From contig NC_083388.1 of assembly GCF_031755915.1 (NCBI RefSeq), positions 17,820,001 to 17,884,000 on the forward strand: 64,000 bases of DNA, written 5' to 3'. Positions 1-10,980 of the stretch are shown piece after piece. This stretch comes from Ziziphus jujuba. Its lineage: Eukaryota > Streptophyta > Magnoliopsida > Rosales > Rhamnaceae. The first letter of the stretch is position 1. Each line of letters starts with the position of its first letter. Position numbers and translations under genes: made by a program. Under the pieces are notes generated by a model, which was given only the letters and a program-made list of their open reading frames with translations, ran no database searches and had not been told where the DNA came from.

Positions 1-339
1 TCTTCAATTTCTATGTTCCGTACTAATCAAATACGCTTTTGGTCCAACATTCTATGTTAATTTGAAGAACTTCATACCATTTAAACTAATTGAGCACGAT
101 GTTTTAGTCATTGGTACTGGTCAACGTTACAGGGTTCTTGAAAAATCAAGAAACATAAACAATAAAAATGAAACTACAAATCAAAATCCCAACTAGCAGT
201 TCAAACACCGTCCAAGCAGATCAAACAAAACCCGGAAATACCCACAAAAGCTAGAACCCAAAAACAAAAAGAAACCGTGTAAACAAACAACAAACAAGCA
301 GTCATAAAAATGGGGGGTAAAAAAAAAAAGTATTTTGAC

Positions 340-693
340 CTGTTCGAGCCCGCGTTTGGCGGTTTCTTGCCAAAGTCGAAGAAAGAAGAGAGCGACAGCA
401 CCGGAAACAGCAGTGGCACATATATCGTTGACAAGCGGGTTGTCGTGGAACATAGTGGCCGCCGGAGATGACATCAGACGGCGACGTGGGTTGAGGGGCT
501 TTGTCGTTAGGGAAGTGAAGGATGATGAGCTTGTGGAAGTAGTGGTGGGTATGGAAATGAGAGCGGTGTAATGAGAGAGAGAGGTTGGGTAGTTCAGATT
601 TGGCCCGACAAAGAGTGGGATTGGCTTACGCAAGCGAATAAGGTCAAACACAGACGACACAACCGGAATTATTGTACGGAGGTTCCCACTCAT
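340..693 (-). CDS. FOLK: Farnesol kinase / phytol kinase-like, exon 1 (partial gene)
   Basis: Polyprenol/phytol kinases of this family are plastid membrane proteins that phosphorylate farnesol or phytol to recycle prenyl alcohols. The minus-strand frame gives about 118 residues. A Ser/Thr/Arg-rich, acid-poor stretch (residues 1-73) looks like a transit peptide. It is followed by the family's mature N-terminus: a Met-Phe start-like site at residue 81, the first hydrophobic helix (about 92-107, including SGAVALFFLRLW), and the K-R-G-L segment at 113-116. The frame then meets a GT donor (minus strand, bases 339-338) just after an E-Q pair, where the next exon would supply the conserved K-L-x-R-K-L-V-H motif. 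That exon is not visible, so the gene continues left of the window. The start is uncertain: Met at 693 gives a long transit peptide, Met at 474 a short one. Family assignment is from recalled sequence resemblance. Confidence 0.72.
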
Positions 694-810
694 GTCGTTT
701 TATGGTCGACGTCTTTTTGTCCGATAGGTTCGCCGCCGACAAACAGTTTGTCGGCCGACTGGCGTCTATGGTGGGTGTTTGGTTTGTGGAACTAAGGGGG
801 AGTAGATGGG

Positions 811-820
811 ATATATAATT
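811..820 (-). promoter_or_regulatory. Candidate TATA box of the kinase gene
   Basis: On the minus strand this reads AATTATATAT. It lies about 120 bases upstream of the Met at 693, so transcription would start near 780 and leave a leader of roughly 85 nt. AT-rich sequence is common nearby, so this is only a positional candidate. Confidence 0.3.
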
Positions 821-834
821 AGTTAACAACGCCA

Positions 835-3110
835 TTTGACAAAAATACTATCAAAGTCTATTTCATTTTCATCGAAAAACTATCCGCCCAATTTATCCCA
901 AATATATATATATATATATATTATATTCACCCAAAAAATATATTTCATTGATAAAATCGGTTTAAACTTGTAAAACTTATCTTATGAAGATTAAAACCAA
1001 AAGATGATTTGAATAAATGTGAGTTTGATAACTGCTTAATCTTTTGAAAGAAAAATAAATAAATAAATAAATAAATATTTTAAGATTAAAATTTTAAATT
1101 TTTTTTTAATCTCCACCACTTAATTATACGTATTTTCAGTGATAAAAAAAATTATATGTATTTTCATCCTTTCAAACGGTTTTACACACTGTCCTCACAC
1201 ATGATATCGCCATTGATTATGACTTTCGTGTTCGAATGCACCTTTATAAAAAAGAAAAACATAATAATAACAATAACATGACTCTTTTGCACCGCCCCGC
1301 CCCGCCCCGCCCCGCCCCGCACCCCACCCTAATCTTTCCCAAAATAGTTGCTATCGTATCAAAAATTGAAGAAGAAATTTTTATATTTTTTTAAATAATT
1401 AATCAATTGTAGACAAAAATACCTTTAATTAAAATTGAAAATTATCAAATATTTTTTCTCTTTTCCTTTTCTTTCTTTCTCAAATATACGTCCGTTCACC
1501 TAAAAAAACATTCTCACCCAATTTGTTTTCCTTTGCATCTGCTCTTACTCTTTTTTCTTGTATTTTCTCACTTTTGAAACTAAAATTAGATGAAATTTTT
1601 CTTTTTTTTTTTTTAAAAAAAATTCTACAACATTATGTTAAATGGATTTGTATTTTTAAAATTTTTTTAATATGTGTATGTAATAAATTAGTTTATAAGT
1701 TGTTATATTAGAATTTAAAAGTACTTAAATTACATATAATGTGAAATATTTTGTAGATCTGTAAAATCATGAAAACCAATAAAACCATTAGAAATTGACG
1801 AAAAAGATAAATTTTCTTCATTTTTTGCTAGTTTGCCAGTCTTCCATTCTTTTTGACCAATTTTTCTCTAGATGAATAAATTAATAATAGGATAAAAGAA
1901 TAATTATTATGCAGGATGTAAAAAGGTTGACAAATTTAAAGCACCATTCAAAATTATACAAAAATTAAAAAATTAAAAAATATATAAAAAGAGAAAAGAT
2001 GATGTTTTTATAAAATCAACATCAAAAGTGAAAAAAGTCGACGCTTTTCAACAAAAGCATCAGCTATTTTCAGCAAGTGAGACCTCATCACCACTTTTAA
2101 AAGATTCATAAGATGTGAATCTATGCAATTATAGTGGTTTCATAACTCAACTCCACTAGAAACCGCCTTAACCAACATCAACAAACAACCCAGAACTCGC
2201 CCATATAATCCACTCCAGCTTCAAGCATTCCCTAAAAGTGAGAACTAACAATCACCATCCCATCAGAAGATTCATAATTTGCCAATATACACAACCATGG
2301 GGTTGCATGATCCAAATCAATGGGAAACCACCTTAACTAATATTAACAAACAATCGTCACTTCGCCCAAGCAACCCACTGCCAACGATCATCATTTTTGA
2401 CGAGTGAGATCTCACCACCACCACTAAAAGATTCATAGGCTATCGATTTATAAAGCCATGGTAGTCATTGGGTCCAGCTCCATTAAAAACTAACTCAAAC
2501 AACGGCCAACAAAATGAATTTGGAAAAACTTAGTTCACTAAATAATAAATAAATAAAAAAATTCCCTATCTTCTCCATGGTCCATCCGCACACGCATAGT
2601 TCATAACAAGTTAATACCAAAATCAAATGAAACGAATATCTTAGGATACAACCAAGTTTGCTTGTTATAGGGCATATTGGTGCTAGTTTTAAATATTAAA
2701 AGGCAAAATGTCATCAACCCCAAGGTTGGTGGTGTTGGTGTACAAGAGTCTAAAAATAGCTATTACAAATTGTTCTTATATATATATATATATATATAAT
2801 TTTGAAATATCAATAACGCCATAGAAACCTACACCGTAGAGACCTTATATATATATATATATATATATATAGAATTTTGTCCTATATGCAAACTATGTTA
2901 TCCATGTTGATTGTCATATTGAAAAAATAAATTATCAATCAAATTTTAAAAAAGTCTAATTAACCTTTTATAACAATTTTTAATGGCTCCCTTGCAAATT
3001 TGAAAGTGTTATTACTATTCAAAAAATATATTTATATATTTAAATAATATGGTATTATTTAGATGATTTGGCTTGCTACAAAGGTTGTCATTACTATGAT
3101 TACTTACTAT
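835..3110. other. AT-rich intergenic DNA with simple repeats and a diverged local duplication
   Basis: No gene is supported. It contains (TA)n tracts near 905-925, 2775-2800 and 2845-2870, and a TAAA-type tract near 1055. Around 2070-2240 and 2395-2515 a similar sentence of sequence recurs (a 'gtgagatctcatcaccac...aaaagattcata' type block followed by 'ccaacatcaacaaac' type words), which suggests an old degenerate duplication with a period of about 300 bp. Confidence 0.5.
1293..1320. repeat. CCCCG pentanucleotide microsatellite
   Basis: Five to six uninterrupted CCCCG units are followed by further C-runs (ACCCCACCC) up to about 1329. The complementary strand therefore carries at least five closely spaced G4 runs with one-base loops. 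It stands out sharply because flanking DNA is strongly AT-rich. Confidence 0.9.
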
Positions 3111-3153
3111 GTCCTTATTATATTAAAACTATATATATATATATATATACACA

Positions 3154-3247
3154 CTTGGCTCTAAGTAAAGTTTATTTTACTTTATTAAATTAAGGTTCAC
3201 CTTGGCTCTAAATAAAGTTTATTTTACTTTATTAAATTAAGGTTCAC
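3154..3247. repeat. Two tandem 47-bp repeats, with a third diverged copy downstream
   Basis: Bases 3154-3200 and 3201-3247 are 47-bp copies that differ at one position. A third, more diverged copy lies near 3323-3370. The sequence after the second copy (GTTGATAATCATTAGC...) recurs after the third at 3371-3410, and a short (TA)n tract precedes both. The larger duplicated unit is therefore about 170 bp. Confidence 0.85.
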
Positions 3248-3829
3248 CGTTGATAATCATTAGCTTACATTATAAACTAGATTTTAAATTCCTTATTATA
3301 TTAGAACTATATATATATACAGTTGGGCCCAAGTAAAGTTTATTTTGTTTTATTAAATTAAGGTTCATTGTTGATAACCATTAGCTTACATTAAAATTAG
3401 ACTTTAAATTTTAAAAGTGGTCAGATATGAATTTAGTAATATATTAAAATCTTATGTAAGAAAAGTGAACATTATCGGAACTCAATGATTAATAAATATA
3501 ATTTTAAATCTCAATTTTTAATACAATTAAAGGGCTAAAAAAAAAAAAAAGATATCATGTTAATCCTCAAATTAAGGACCTTCTGACTCCCACTCTCCCT
3601 ATATATGTAATATATATTTTGTTTTTACAATGGAAATTAAGACCTGTTATATAGTAAGATATGTGGTTTTCGAGTTATTTTTCAAAAAAAAAAAAAATAA
3701 ATAACTTTTACCGTTGGGAACTCTTTGTAAGGACTACTAAGATATATGATTATTAACACTGTTATTCCCATAATGATGGTAATACTTGCACTTTGGCTCG
3801 TGGACCCTTTTTTTTTTTTAAGTACCTTG

Positions 3830-4375
3830 GTTTTAAAACTTTAATTTTTGTTACACTTTTGTCCTTAAAAAATTATTTTCAATCTAATTTTTATAATTTT
3901 GAAATGTGTGGTCTACTTAATGCAACACGCAAGAGTCTTAAAGGATTGCCTAATGTTGTAATTTTGTTATTTTCATGTTACAGTATATACATTGCATACT
4001 TCAAAACTATTAAAAATTAGACTAAAAATAGTGCTAAGGACCAAAGTGTAAAAAAAAATTGAAATTCACAGCACAATTTGTGAGCATAGTTTAGATATTA
4101 ACAGTACCAATAACCCACCAAAAAAAAATAAAAAAAATCTCTATTATTTGGTTTTATAAAAATTTATTGAATTTTTTAGTCTCAAAACTATGTCTATAAT
4201 TGCATTTTTATCCTGTGCACTTTCTTTTTTTTAGCTCTTTGATCCTTAACTTTATTTTTTGATGCACTATGATCCTTAAACTATTTTTTAGTCTAATTTT
4301 TGCTGTCTGGAGATTTGTAGTATACTTGCTGTAACAATGAAATAATAAAATCACAAAATTAGATAACCTTCTGGA
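3830..4375. mobile_element. MITE-like inverted-repeat element plus a truncated second copy
   Basis: The block at about 3838-3905 ('ttacacttttgtccttaa...caatctaattttta...tttgaaatg') is the approximate inverse complement of the block at about 3990-4066 ('catacttcaaaac...aaaaattagacta...ggaccaaagtgtaa'). This gives terminal inverted repeats of about 70 bp on an element of about 240 bp. A second copy at about 4215-4375 keeps one arm and the middle but loses the other arm. No coding capacity and no clear target duplication. The superfamily cannot be assigned. Confidence 0.5.
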
Positions 4376-5658
4376 AGCAGTAAAAAAGGAAGATAAAAAA
4401 GGATAGTCGGACAAAGGTGAAGCAGCTTACCTTCCTTTCATCCCAATATGGCCTACGAATAAATCTGAATCAAAATCTAGATCTTCCTCAGCAATTGGGA
4501 TCGGCTACTCATCTAGATTATGTCACCTCGTCTGGCCTTGCTGATGAAAGATCTCATTTTTATGACCATTTGTCTTAAGCCAAAATAGGAGCTTAGCTCT
4601 TATAGGGCTTGACTATTATGCTCGAGCCTATATTTCGTCCATCATAAAATAGAGATCTATAAATGGAAGAGTTGGCGGACAAGCATCAGCACTTTAGGTC
4701 CAATTTCTACTGCTTCACTCAGTGCATTATACAGATCTCAAATCATTGGAATTTGCTTTGCTCCCTTTTCATTCTTTTAAAAAAAATGGATTCCCTGGTC
4801 AAACAAATTGATTTGGAATCAATCAATAGTACGTCGCGAACTTAATTGGCAAAGAAAAGCCATAAATTTTGAATCTAGAATTTGGATGATCAACTGCTTG
4901 ATTTTCTGTTGGTAACAATCTATGTCAAGGTGAATCGCCGAGGTGAATCTGGATTTGTCTTTTGCTGTTTGCTCTATCTAAAATGGATCTTCTTGCTTGC
5001 ATAATTTGACTAGACATAGGACAACTTAGCTGCTTACCTATGAATGATACTCTACCTCACTCGACCTGCACTGCACATCTCACCTTACACCTTCGAAATC
5101 TGCAAATGGAGCAATAGTATATTAAAGACAAAACACACAGGTTGATGCATTGGCTAATAATTGCTCTCACAATCCCTTTCTAAAAGAAAGTAAAGTTGGT
5201 TGTGGATATCTAAGATTGGAAAAGGAAAGGTCAGATCAATAGGTAAGAGATCCATGTGCATTAGATCAGCTAATGACCATTAGATCGCTTCCTTTAATGC
5301 TTACAAATCAGCCTAAAGAAGCCCTTTAGAGGCATTTATTTAGCCTACTAGCAATCAATCTAAGGCAGGAGTTCATAAGTAAGCATGAAGCTTACCTTAC
5401 TTAACTGACAAATGGAAAGTAGAATTGGCATTTAAGGAAAAACCATAGATTGAATAGAGAAAGGAGGGCTAAGGTAACAAGTTCAGCGGCTTAATTGAAG
5501 TGGAGAAGCCCCAGTACAATTAGGAAGCTGAAAAAGAAGCTACTAGGCATGGGCATCCACATTGACGCTATTTAGTTATTCGGGATTTGAATTCCCACTA
5601 GAGAAGAAGGGGGTCGGGGTCGTGTCTAAGTTATCCCCATATTGTAAGGGTTAGAAGA

Positions 5659-5948
5659 TGATAGGCCCAAGTTTTGTAGTAAGAGAACAGAGGAAGGAAA
5701 GAGAGAGAAAGAGGAGAGATAAGAATGAAACAACTTCATTCATCATGTTAATAAAATATATTTGCCAATATTTAAAGGCTTGGCTATCTATGGTTCCTAC
5801 ATACCAGCCACTAAACTCACACACTACAGCAGAATAACTAAACAACTAGTAAGAAAATAGGCAACAATATAACAACCACTTCTACACCCACGAAGCCACC
5901 CACTGACCACGTAGGTGTTCATGCCCCATGCAAAATAAGGTTCTAACA
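5659..5948 (-). repeat. 3' LTR of the gag-only element
   Basis: 290 bp, flanked on its outer side by GAAGA at 5654-5658. It aligns end to end without gaps with the copy at 8046-8335, with about 21 mismatches. Confidence 0.92.
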
Positions 5949-5975
5949 TTCCTCCCCCCTAAAGCATCCTTGTCC

Positions 5976-8015
5976 TCAAGGATGAAGTTTGGATGGGCCA
6001 TCTGGCGGATTCGGTTTCTCCTCCTCTTCAAAAACTGTCTGTTCCTCAATTATCAAGAATTGAGGACGTTGACAACGGTGTTCAGGTGTGAACTTGTCAT
6101 CACAGTAGTAGCATAGGCCTTTGGAACATCTGTCCCTTGCCTCTTGAGCCGAAATTTTCTGGAAAGAGAGTGGAAAATTCTGAGAATTTTGTCTCGTTGC
6201 CGGTAAGGGTCCGAAAAGCCTAGCAGCGTTTTGTTCCATCACTCTTGATGGTTGTCCCATGCTAGGCTATTCGGATGTTCATAATTCTTTCTCTGTAACT
6301 GATTTCTTTCCTCAATCACATGCACCATGCCAATGGCATCTGATAAGGATTGAGGCTATTTCACTTTGATATCGAGGTGTATCTCGTCCTTCAATTCAGC
6401 ATTGAAACATCCTACCAGGTAAGTTTTTGACAGATGTTCAATCTGTTAGGATAATTTTTCAAATTCAGTTCGGTAGTGGTTGACGGAGGTGGTCTGTTTC
6501 AACCAGTGATAAATATCAATATCGATGAAAATATCAAAAGTATAATTTTGTAAAAATATTGATGAAAATATCGATAAGATTGGATAATATAAAAAATATA
6601 ACAATTAAAATATAATGATAATAAAATAATACATAAATATTAAAATTTATTATAAATAAAAAAAACATATTTATTACATATTTAATAAATATTTTGAACT
6701 ATACTGCATACATGTTTAACTATAAATTATTAGTTTATACTGTTATAATGACTTACATAATTAGAAGCTTCAGTCATAGCCTATTAAATTAAAAATTTAT
6801 TTAAATATCTATTTTTTATAAAAAAAAATGATTAATTAGTTATGTATAAATAAATATAAATTTATTATCATTTTGGATAATAAAAAAATTATATTCTTAA
6901 AAAATAGAAAAAAATATGTAAAATAAAAATTTTGTATTAAAATTAAATAAACAGGAATATTGTAATAGAAAAAAAAATGTTGAAATTATTATTTTAAATA
7001 GTGCATTGGTTTTGAAAAAGGTTGTAAGACACAAATGTCAATTGTAGAAATGAGGGAGTGTGTTGGCGTGTGTGAAAGTGACTATTGCTGGCAGATCTCA
7101 TTAAAGTATCAATAGCAAACCAACGCAAAGTGATCAGCGTCCACAAAAAATAAACCAAAAAAAAAAAGAAAATTCAAAACAGGAATGTTACATGGAAGTA
7201 AAACTAGAGAATGAGCAGTAGTTAATCGTTGTTCACCTTCCTCTCTCGACGGTTTCTTTGTTTTCTATTGGTACTTTCTAAACCCACAGGTTTAAAAAAC
7301 CTCTTTTCTTTCAAAATCAATTTAAAAGCCACGAAACCGCACTCAAAAACCCCTCAGAAAAAAAAAAAAGAAGTTTATTTCGGCGACATTTTTTCTCCCT
7401 CCTATCGTTGCCGGTGCTTGCTGACATTCAACATTCTCGCCGACTTTTCCCTAAAGTCGGTGACTTTTTCTTCACTGGTTTCAACCTCGTAAAAGTCTCG
7501 GGTGGATCTTCATATTCTGTGGGGCCGAAATAGTGCAGAACAGCTCTAGTGAATTCTGGCCATAGAAAGAGACCTTTGAACTTGCTGATCCACCTATACC
7601 ATTGCAAGGCTATCCCTTTAAGATGAAAATAGGCAAGCTGGATCCGTTGTAAGGCTTCAATATTCTTGAACTCAACTGCTCACATATGTTAATCCATCCA
7701 TTCGGGTCATCACCATTGATTTTGGAAAATACAATTTGAGTTTTGCCTGGCATGTTTCTGTCATCCCGGTTGGCTGCGTGCTTCCTGCATTGTTGAATAA
7801 AGGACCTCCCATGCTGAAGCGGTTTTGTTCTCGATCCTCTTAATTCTTGAGGAATTGAACATGCAAGGTTTGCAAATCTGCTAGGATTGTTTGCAAAGTG
7901 GTGTTGATCTATACAAGGCTTGTATTAATCTGATCAATACAGGTGTCATGTTGGAGCAGGATCTCTTGAACATCCGCTTGGAATTTAGCATTTGCCTTAC
8001 CTCTAGTCTCCATAG
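5976..8015 (-). pseudogene. Decayed retrotransposon gag, interrupted by a hAT-like element
   Basis: Gag packages the element RNA. In the minus reading it starts with Met at about 8015, then has a Gln/Leu-rich helical region, the G-D-D-P-x-G-W-I segment (about 7700-7720) typical of Ty3 gag, the F-E-K-L core (about 6455-6500), and a C-terminal metal-binding motif CYYCDDKFTPEHRC (about 6075-6116). At least four in-frame stop codons interrupt it, two early (around 7920 and 7845) and two in the core (around 6445 and 6360). A transposon at 6504-7477 splits it. It cannot make full-length Gag. Confidence 0.82.
6504..7477. mobile_element. Non-autonomous hAT-like transposon inside gag
   Basis: 974 bp with a perfect 8-bp target duplication GTTTCAAC (6496-6503, 7478-7485) and short hAT-style inverted ends (CAGTGATAAATATC at the left, CAGTGAAGAAAAAG as the complement of the right). 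Removing the element and one copy of the duplication restores a continuous gag reading frame across the site. The left end has the repeated 'gatgaaaatatc' words. The right third (about 7230-7440) is less AT-rich and could be captured host sequence. No transposase was seen. Confidence 0.78.
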
Positions 8016-8045
8016 CTTATGAAGGGAACCTGACTCTGATACCAA

Positions 8046-8335
8046 TGATAGGCTCCTGTTTTGTAGTAAGAGAATAGAGGAAGGAAAGATAGAGAAAGAG
8101 GAGAGATAAGAAGGAAACAACTTCATTCATCATGTTCATAAAATACATCTGCCAATATTTAAATGCTAAGCTATCTATGGTTCCTACATACCAGCTACTA
8201 AACTCACACACTACAGCAAAATAACTAAACAACTAACAAGAAAATAGGCAACAATATAACAACCACGTCCACACCCACAAAGCAACCCACTGATCACGTA
8301 GGTGTTCATGCCCCATGCAAAATAAGGTCCTAACA
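8046..8335 (-). repeat. 5' LTR of the gag-only element
   Basis: 290 bp, with the outer GAAGA duplication at 8336-8340. In the minus reading it starts TGTTAGGACC and ends CCTATCA, directly followed by the TGGTATCAGAG primer-binding site. Confidence 0.92.
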
Positions 8336-9176
8336 GAAGACTATTGGATGACCCCTGAGACCAGAGCATGTCGTGAAAGAAGCACATTGGGTGGGCGTGC
8401 TTCAACCGTGGCTCCAGGGCACAATTGAATAAGAATGTGAGGTGTAGGATACCATGTCAAGAAACCTCAAGCAACTCCCATATGTGCCGATTGCTAGCAC
8501 ATCCGGGGCCTTGGTGCCTAACTCTGCTAGAAAGGCCTAGCTTGATTTGAGAAGTGCTAATTTAGTTCGAATATACTTCATTTAAGAATGCCACCGCCCT
8601 TGGATGAATAAGAAAACAAGTGTTAAATTTCAAATCAATGAATAAACTGAAACAAAAGAACAGACGTTTATCGCTTGATGCCTAAAATGCACTATTTTCT
8701 TCTTATTAACTCTCTTCATAACATAGGCTTGTTATATTAAAAGATCAGTTCTCTTCTTCCCTTTAGTTATTTTTTTAATTTTTTTTTTCCAATTACAAAA
8801 TGGATTATTAGTCAAATAGATCTCAACTACTATTATAGATTAAGATTTTTAGGCATAGCAAACTTTTCTATCTATAGATATAGTCACATGTAATGACGAA
8901 TCACATCCATATTCAAGTAATAAATTACTTGTCCACTAGCAAGTAAGTAAGCCAACTACCTTATCTCATTAATGAAGTTAGAGTATAAAAGTAGAAGGGG
9001 ATGCGATTAATGAATGGATCAAAGAAGGTGGCTTTATCCATGTCATCCTATATAAAGAAATAAGCTTGCCCCTGGCCTAATCAAGTGGATGAATGAAGAA
9101 GTGCCTGGGTAGATTTTAAAAGCTTTTGTTTTACATACCCTCCTACTTATTTTTCTGATTGGACCAAATTCTCATA

Positions 9177-10110
9177 TGTCTATTTCATTATTACAACCTT
9201 CTTTTTTAATGTCAAAGACCAGTTGTAACATCCCGTCTCGAACAACATCGGAATTTTCTTCACGTTGATTGAGGTTTACTGGGTTTGACCGTCGTTGATC
9301 GAAAGGGGTCAAAATTTGACTTTTTGATCCGGATGGAATTTCTCTTTGACTGGGGTACCGTGGCAAAATATGCATCGACCCAAGTCCATAGACTAGTGAT
9401 CCGAATGGAATTTCTCTTTAACTGGGGTACCGTTGCAAAGTATGCATCGATCCGAATCCATAGACTAGTAGCACATTAAAAACGGAGCTACTGTTTGAAA
9501 GTTATGGATAAAACAAGTTGAGGTCCTGGCACCAGTAGTGTTGCGAAAATTCTTATTGGATCTCGATTATTCTTAACAACGATGGCTATTCATTTAAGTC
9601 TTCAAGTAGCACCACTAGATCTTCAACAAGGTGGAAATTCTCGCATTCCTATGTACATATTCCTGCAACTCAAATGAGTTTTCTTGTTTATATCACTACA
9701 AGTATAAACACTTTCTTTTTCCTATTAACAAAACATTCCATTTTTCTTCACTTTTCCAAAATTGATACAGAATTAGGAGCTTTTTTTATGTTGTTTATTT
9801 TAGTTACTGGGGGGGTTTCGGGAAAGACCTATGTGGGGCACATTTTGGGTGTGGGATACTCGTTTAATCTCTATATTCATCTTGTTCCTTATTTACCTAG
9901 GTAAATTGCATTTTCAAAAGTTTCCTGTTGAACAAGTTCAATCCATGCTAGATCGATTGATATACCAATAATAAAGTCTTCAGTCAACTAGTGGAATACA
10001 CCGCATTAACCTGGGAGCATTAGCTGATCTGGTACATCAATACGTGTTCCTATCCACATGCCAATCTTGTCTAACTTTGCTCACTCCCCCTTCTCAACTC
10101 GTATTTGACT
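9177..10110 (+). pseudogene. ccmC: Mitochondrial ccmC (cytochrome c maturation) pseudogene in nuclear DNA
   Basis: CcmC is a membrane haem-handling protein encoded in plant mitochondrial genomes. The N-terminus (Met-Ser-Ile-Ser-Leu-Leu-Gln-Pro-Ser-Phe) starts at 9177. The frame is broken at 9223 by a 308-bp LTR derivative and resumes near 9537 with ILIGSRLF-, MAIHLSL- and APLDLQQGGNSRIP-like segments. Around 9820-9850 the tryptophan-rich haem-binding signature (WGTFWVWD) is still legible. Further pieces reach the N-F-A-N-S-P-F-S-T-R segment near 10070-10105, short of the normal C-terminus. Several stops and frameshifts make it non-functional. Identification is from recalled ccmC sequence and is strong. 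Confidence 0.87.
9224..9531 (+). mobile_element. Deleted solo-LTR derivative inserted in the ccmC pseudogene
   Basis: This 308-bp piece starts TGTAACATCCCG and ends GGTCCTGGCA, with CCAGT duplicated on both sides (9219-9223, 9532-9536). Its first ~300 bp match the start of the LTR family seen at 49768 and 56202 (TTGACC-rich, 'catagactagtagcac', 'acggagctac', 'gttatgg'). Its last ten bases resemble that LTR's terminal GGGTCCTGACA. It therefore looks like an LTR with most of its body deleted. Inside it, a ~70-bp block ('gaatggaatttctctttgactggggtaccg...catagactag') is tandemly duplicated. Confidence 0.78.
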
Positions 10111-10739
10111 ACAAAAAAGTGCGTTTTCCATGAACTATGTGTGCACATGTAAGTGTGTGGTGCATATACATATACACATGTATGTGCAATCTTTGACCAC
10201 CGGATGAGTGGGAAGAAAATATGGGAGAGAAGTCAAAGACTTTTCGTAGTGAGATAGTTACCAATCAATTAACTATCCTATTTGGGGACACGAAATAGCT
10301 CCTAAACAAAGTGAAGGAGATATTTCACAGCAAAAATTGAGCGAGCAAAGTGAGTGAATGATGAGGGGTTCGAAGGAGGTATGGAATAACTATGGAGGTA
10401 TTACAAATTAACACCATAGCAGGTACAAAGTATCTAAGAAGGATTAGCCCTCCTATAACTTGATTGAGAATTAACTTATAAGATCCTTGCATGTGCATCA
10501 AGTACGTTGTATGTCTCAAAATGCTAAAAGATAGTTTAAAGACTAAAGTGCATTAAAAACTAAAGTTTAAACAAAAATATCAGAAAACAAGAAAAAAAAA
10601 TATATATATATATATATATATTTCAAGAACTAAAGTACAACTATAGATAAAGTTTGAGGATTAACAAATTTAACAACCCTTTACAAAATTCACCAACCAT
10701 TATATACCACCAAAAAAAAAAAAAAACAAAAAGTTTTAA

Positions 10740-10980
10740 TCATTGTTGTTCCTGAACTACAAGTTAATTTTCATTTTGGTTTCTAAATTATTTTGTTCCT
10801 ACTTTGATCTCTAAACCATATGTAAAGTCTCACAATTAGTCTTTATTTGATTTTCCATAGTTTGGCTAACATAAGTGACACTTGTACGTTAATTTTGTTA
10901 GTTGGGAGCATGGTTGGTAATTTTTAGGGACCAAAGTAAGATTTTTGCATAATTTAAGGGCCAAATACCACTTTAAAAAA
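10740..10980. mobile_element. MITE-like inverted-repeat element
   Basis: The left end ('ttttggtttctaaattattttgttcctactttgatc') and the right end ('gggaccaaagtaagatttttgcataatttaagggccaaa') are approximate inverse complements over about 35-40 bp, enclosing about 150 bp with no coding frame. No target duplication was established. Confidence 0.45.

Larger units (their letters stand above)
5659..8335 (-). mobile_element. Gag-only Ty3-type LTR retrotransposon (TR-GAG-like), minus strand
   Basis: Two 290-bp LTRs (5659-5948 and 8046-8335) begin TG and end CA in the minus reading and are flanked by a perfect 5-bp duplication GAAGA (5654-5658, 8336-8340). Just inside the 5' LTR is a primer-binding site (8029-8045; TGGTATCAGAG, as in initiator-Met tRNA priming). 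Just inside the 3' LTR is a purine tract (about 5949-5965). The internal part, apart from a 974-bp insertion, is about 1.1 kb and codes only for gag. By hand count the LTRs differ at about 21 of 290 positions (about 7%), so the insertion is fairly old. Non-autonomous gag-only elements of this layout are known in plants. Confidence 0.92.
4440..10115. other. Probable nuclear insertion of mitochondrial DNA (NUMT), later invaded by transposons
   Basis: The right part carries a decayed mitochondrial ccmC (9177 to about 10110), so that part is of organelle origin. The flanking stretches 4440-5653 and 8341-9176 have higher GC than the surrounding spacer and a purine-rich style that I associate with plant mitochondrial intergenic DNA. 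They match no nuclear gene I recognise. If contiguous, the insertion is about 2.7 kb of mitochondrial sequence once the transposon at 5659-8335 and the LTR derivative at 9224-9531 are removed. The ccmC section is well supported; the left limit and continuity are inference. Confidence 0.5.

Noticed and set aside
193..693. A 166-residue minus-strand open frame taken as one protein
   Set aside because: The frame after the E-Q pair at 340 is Phe-rich intron sequence that starts with a GT donor; only the part from 340 up is the kinase exon.
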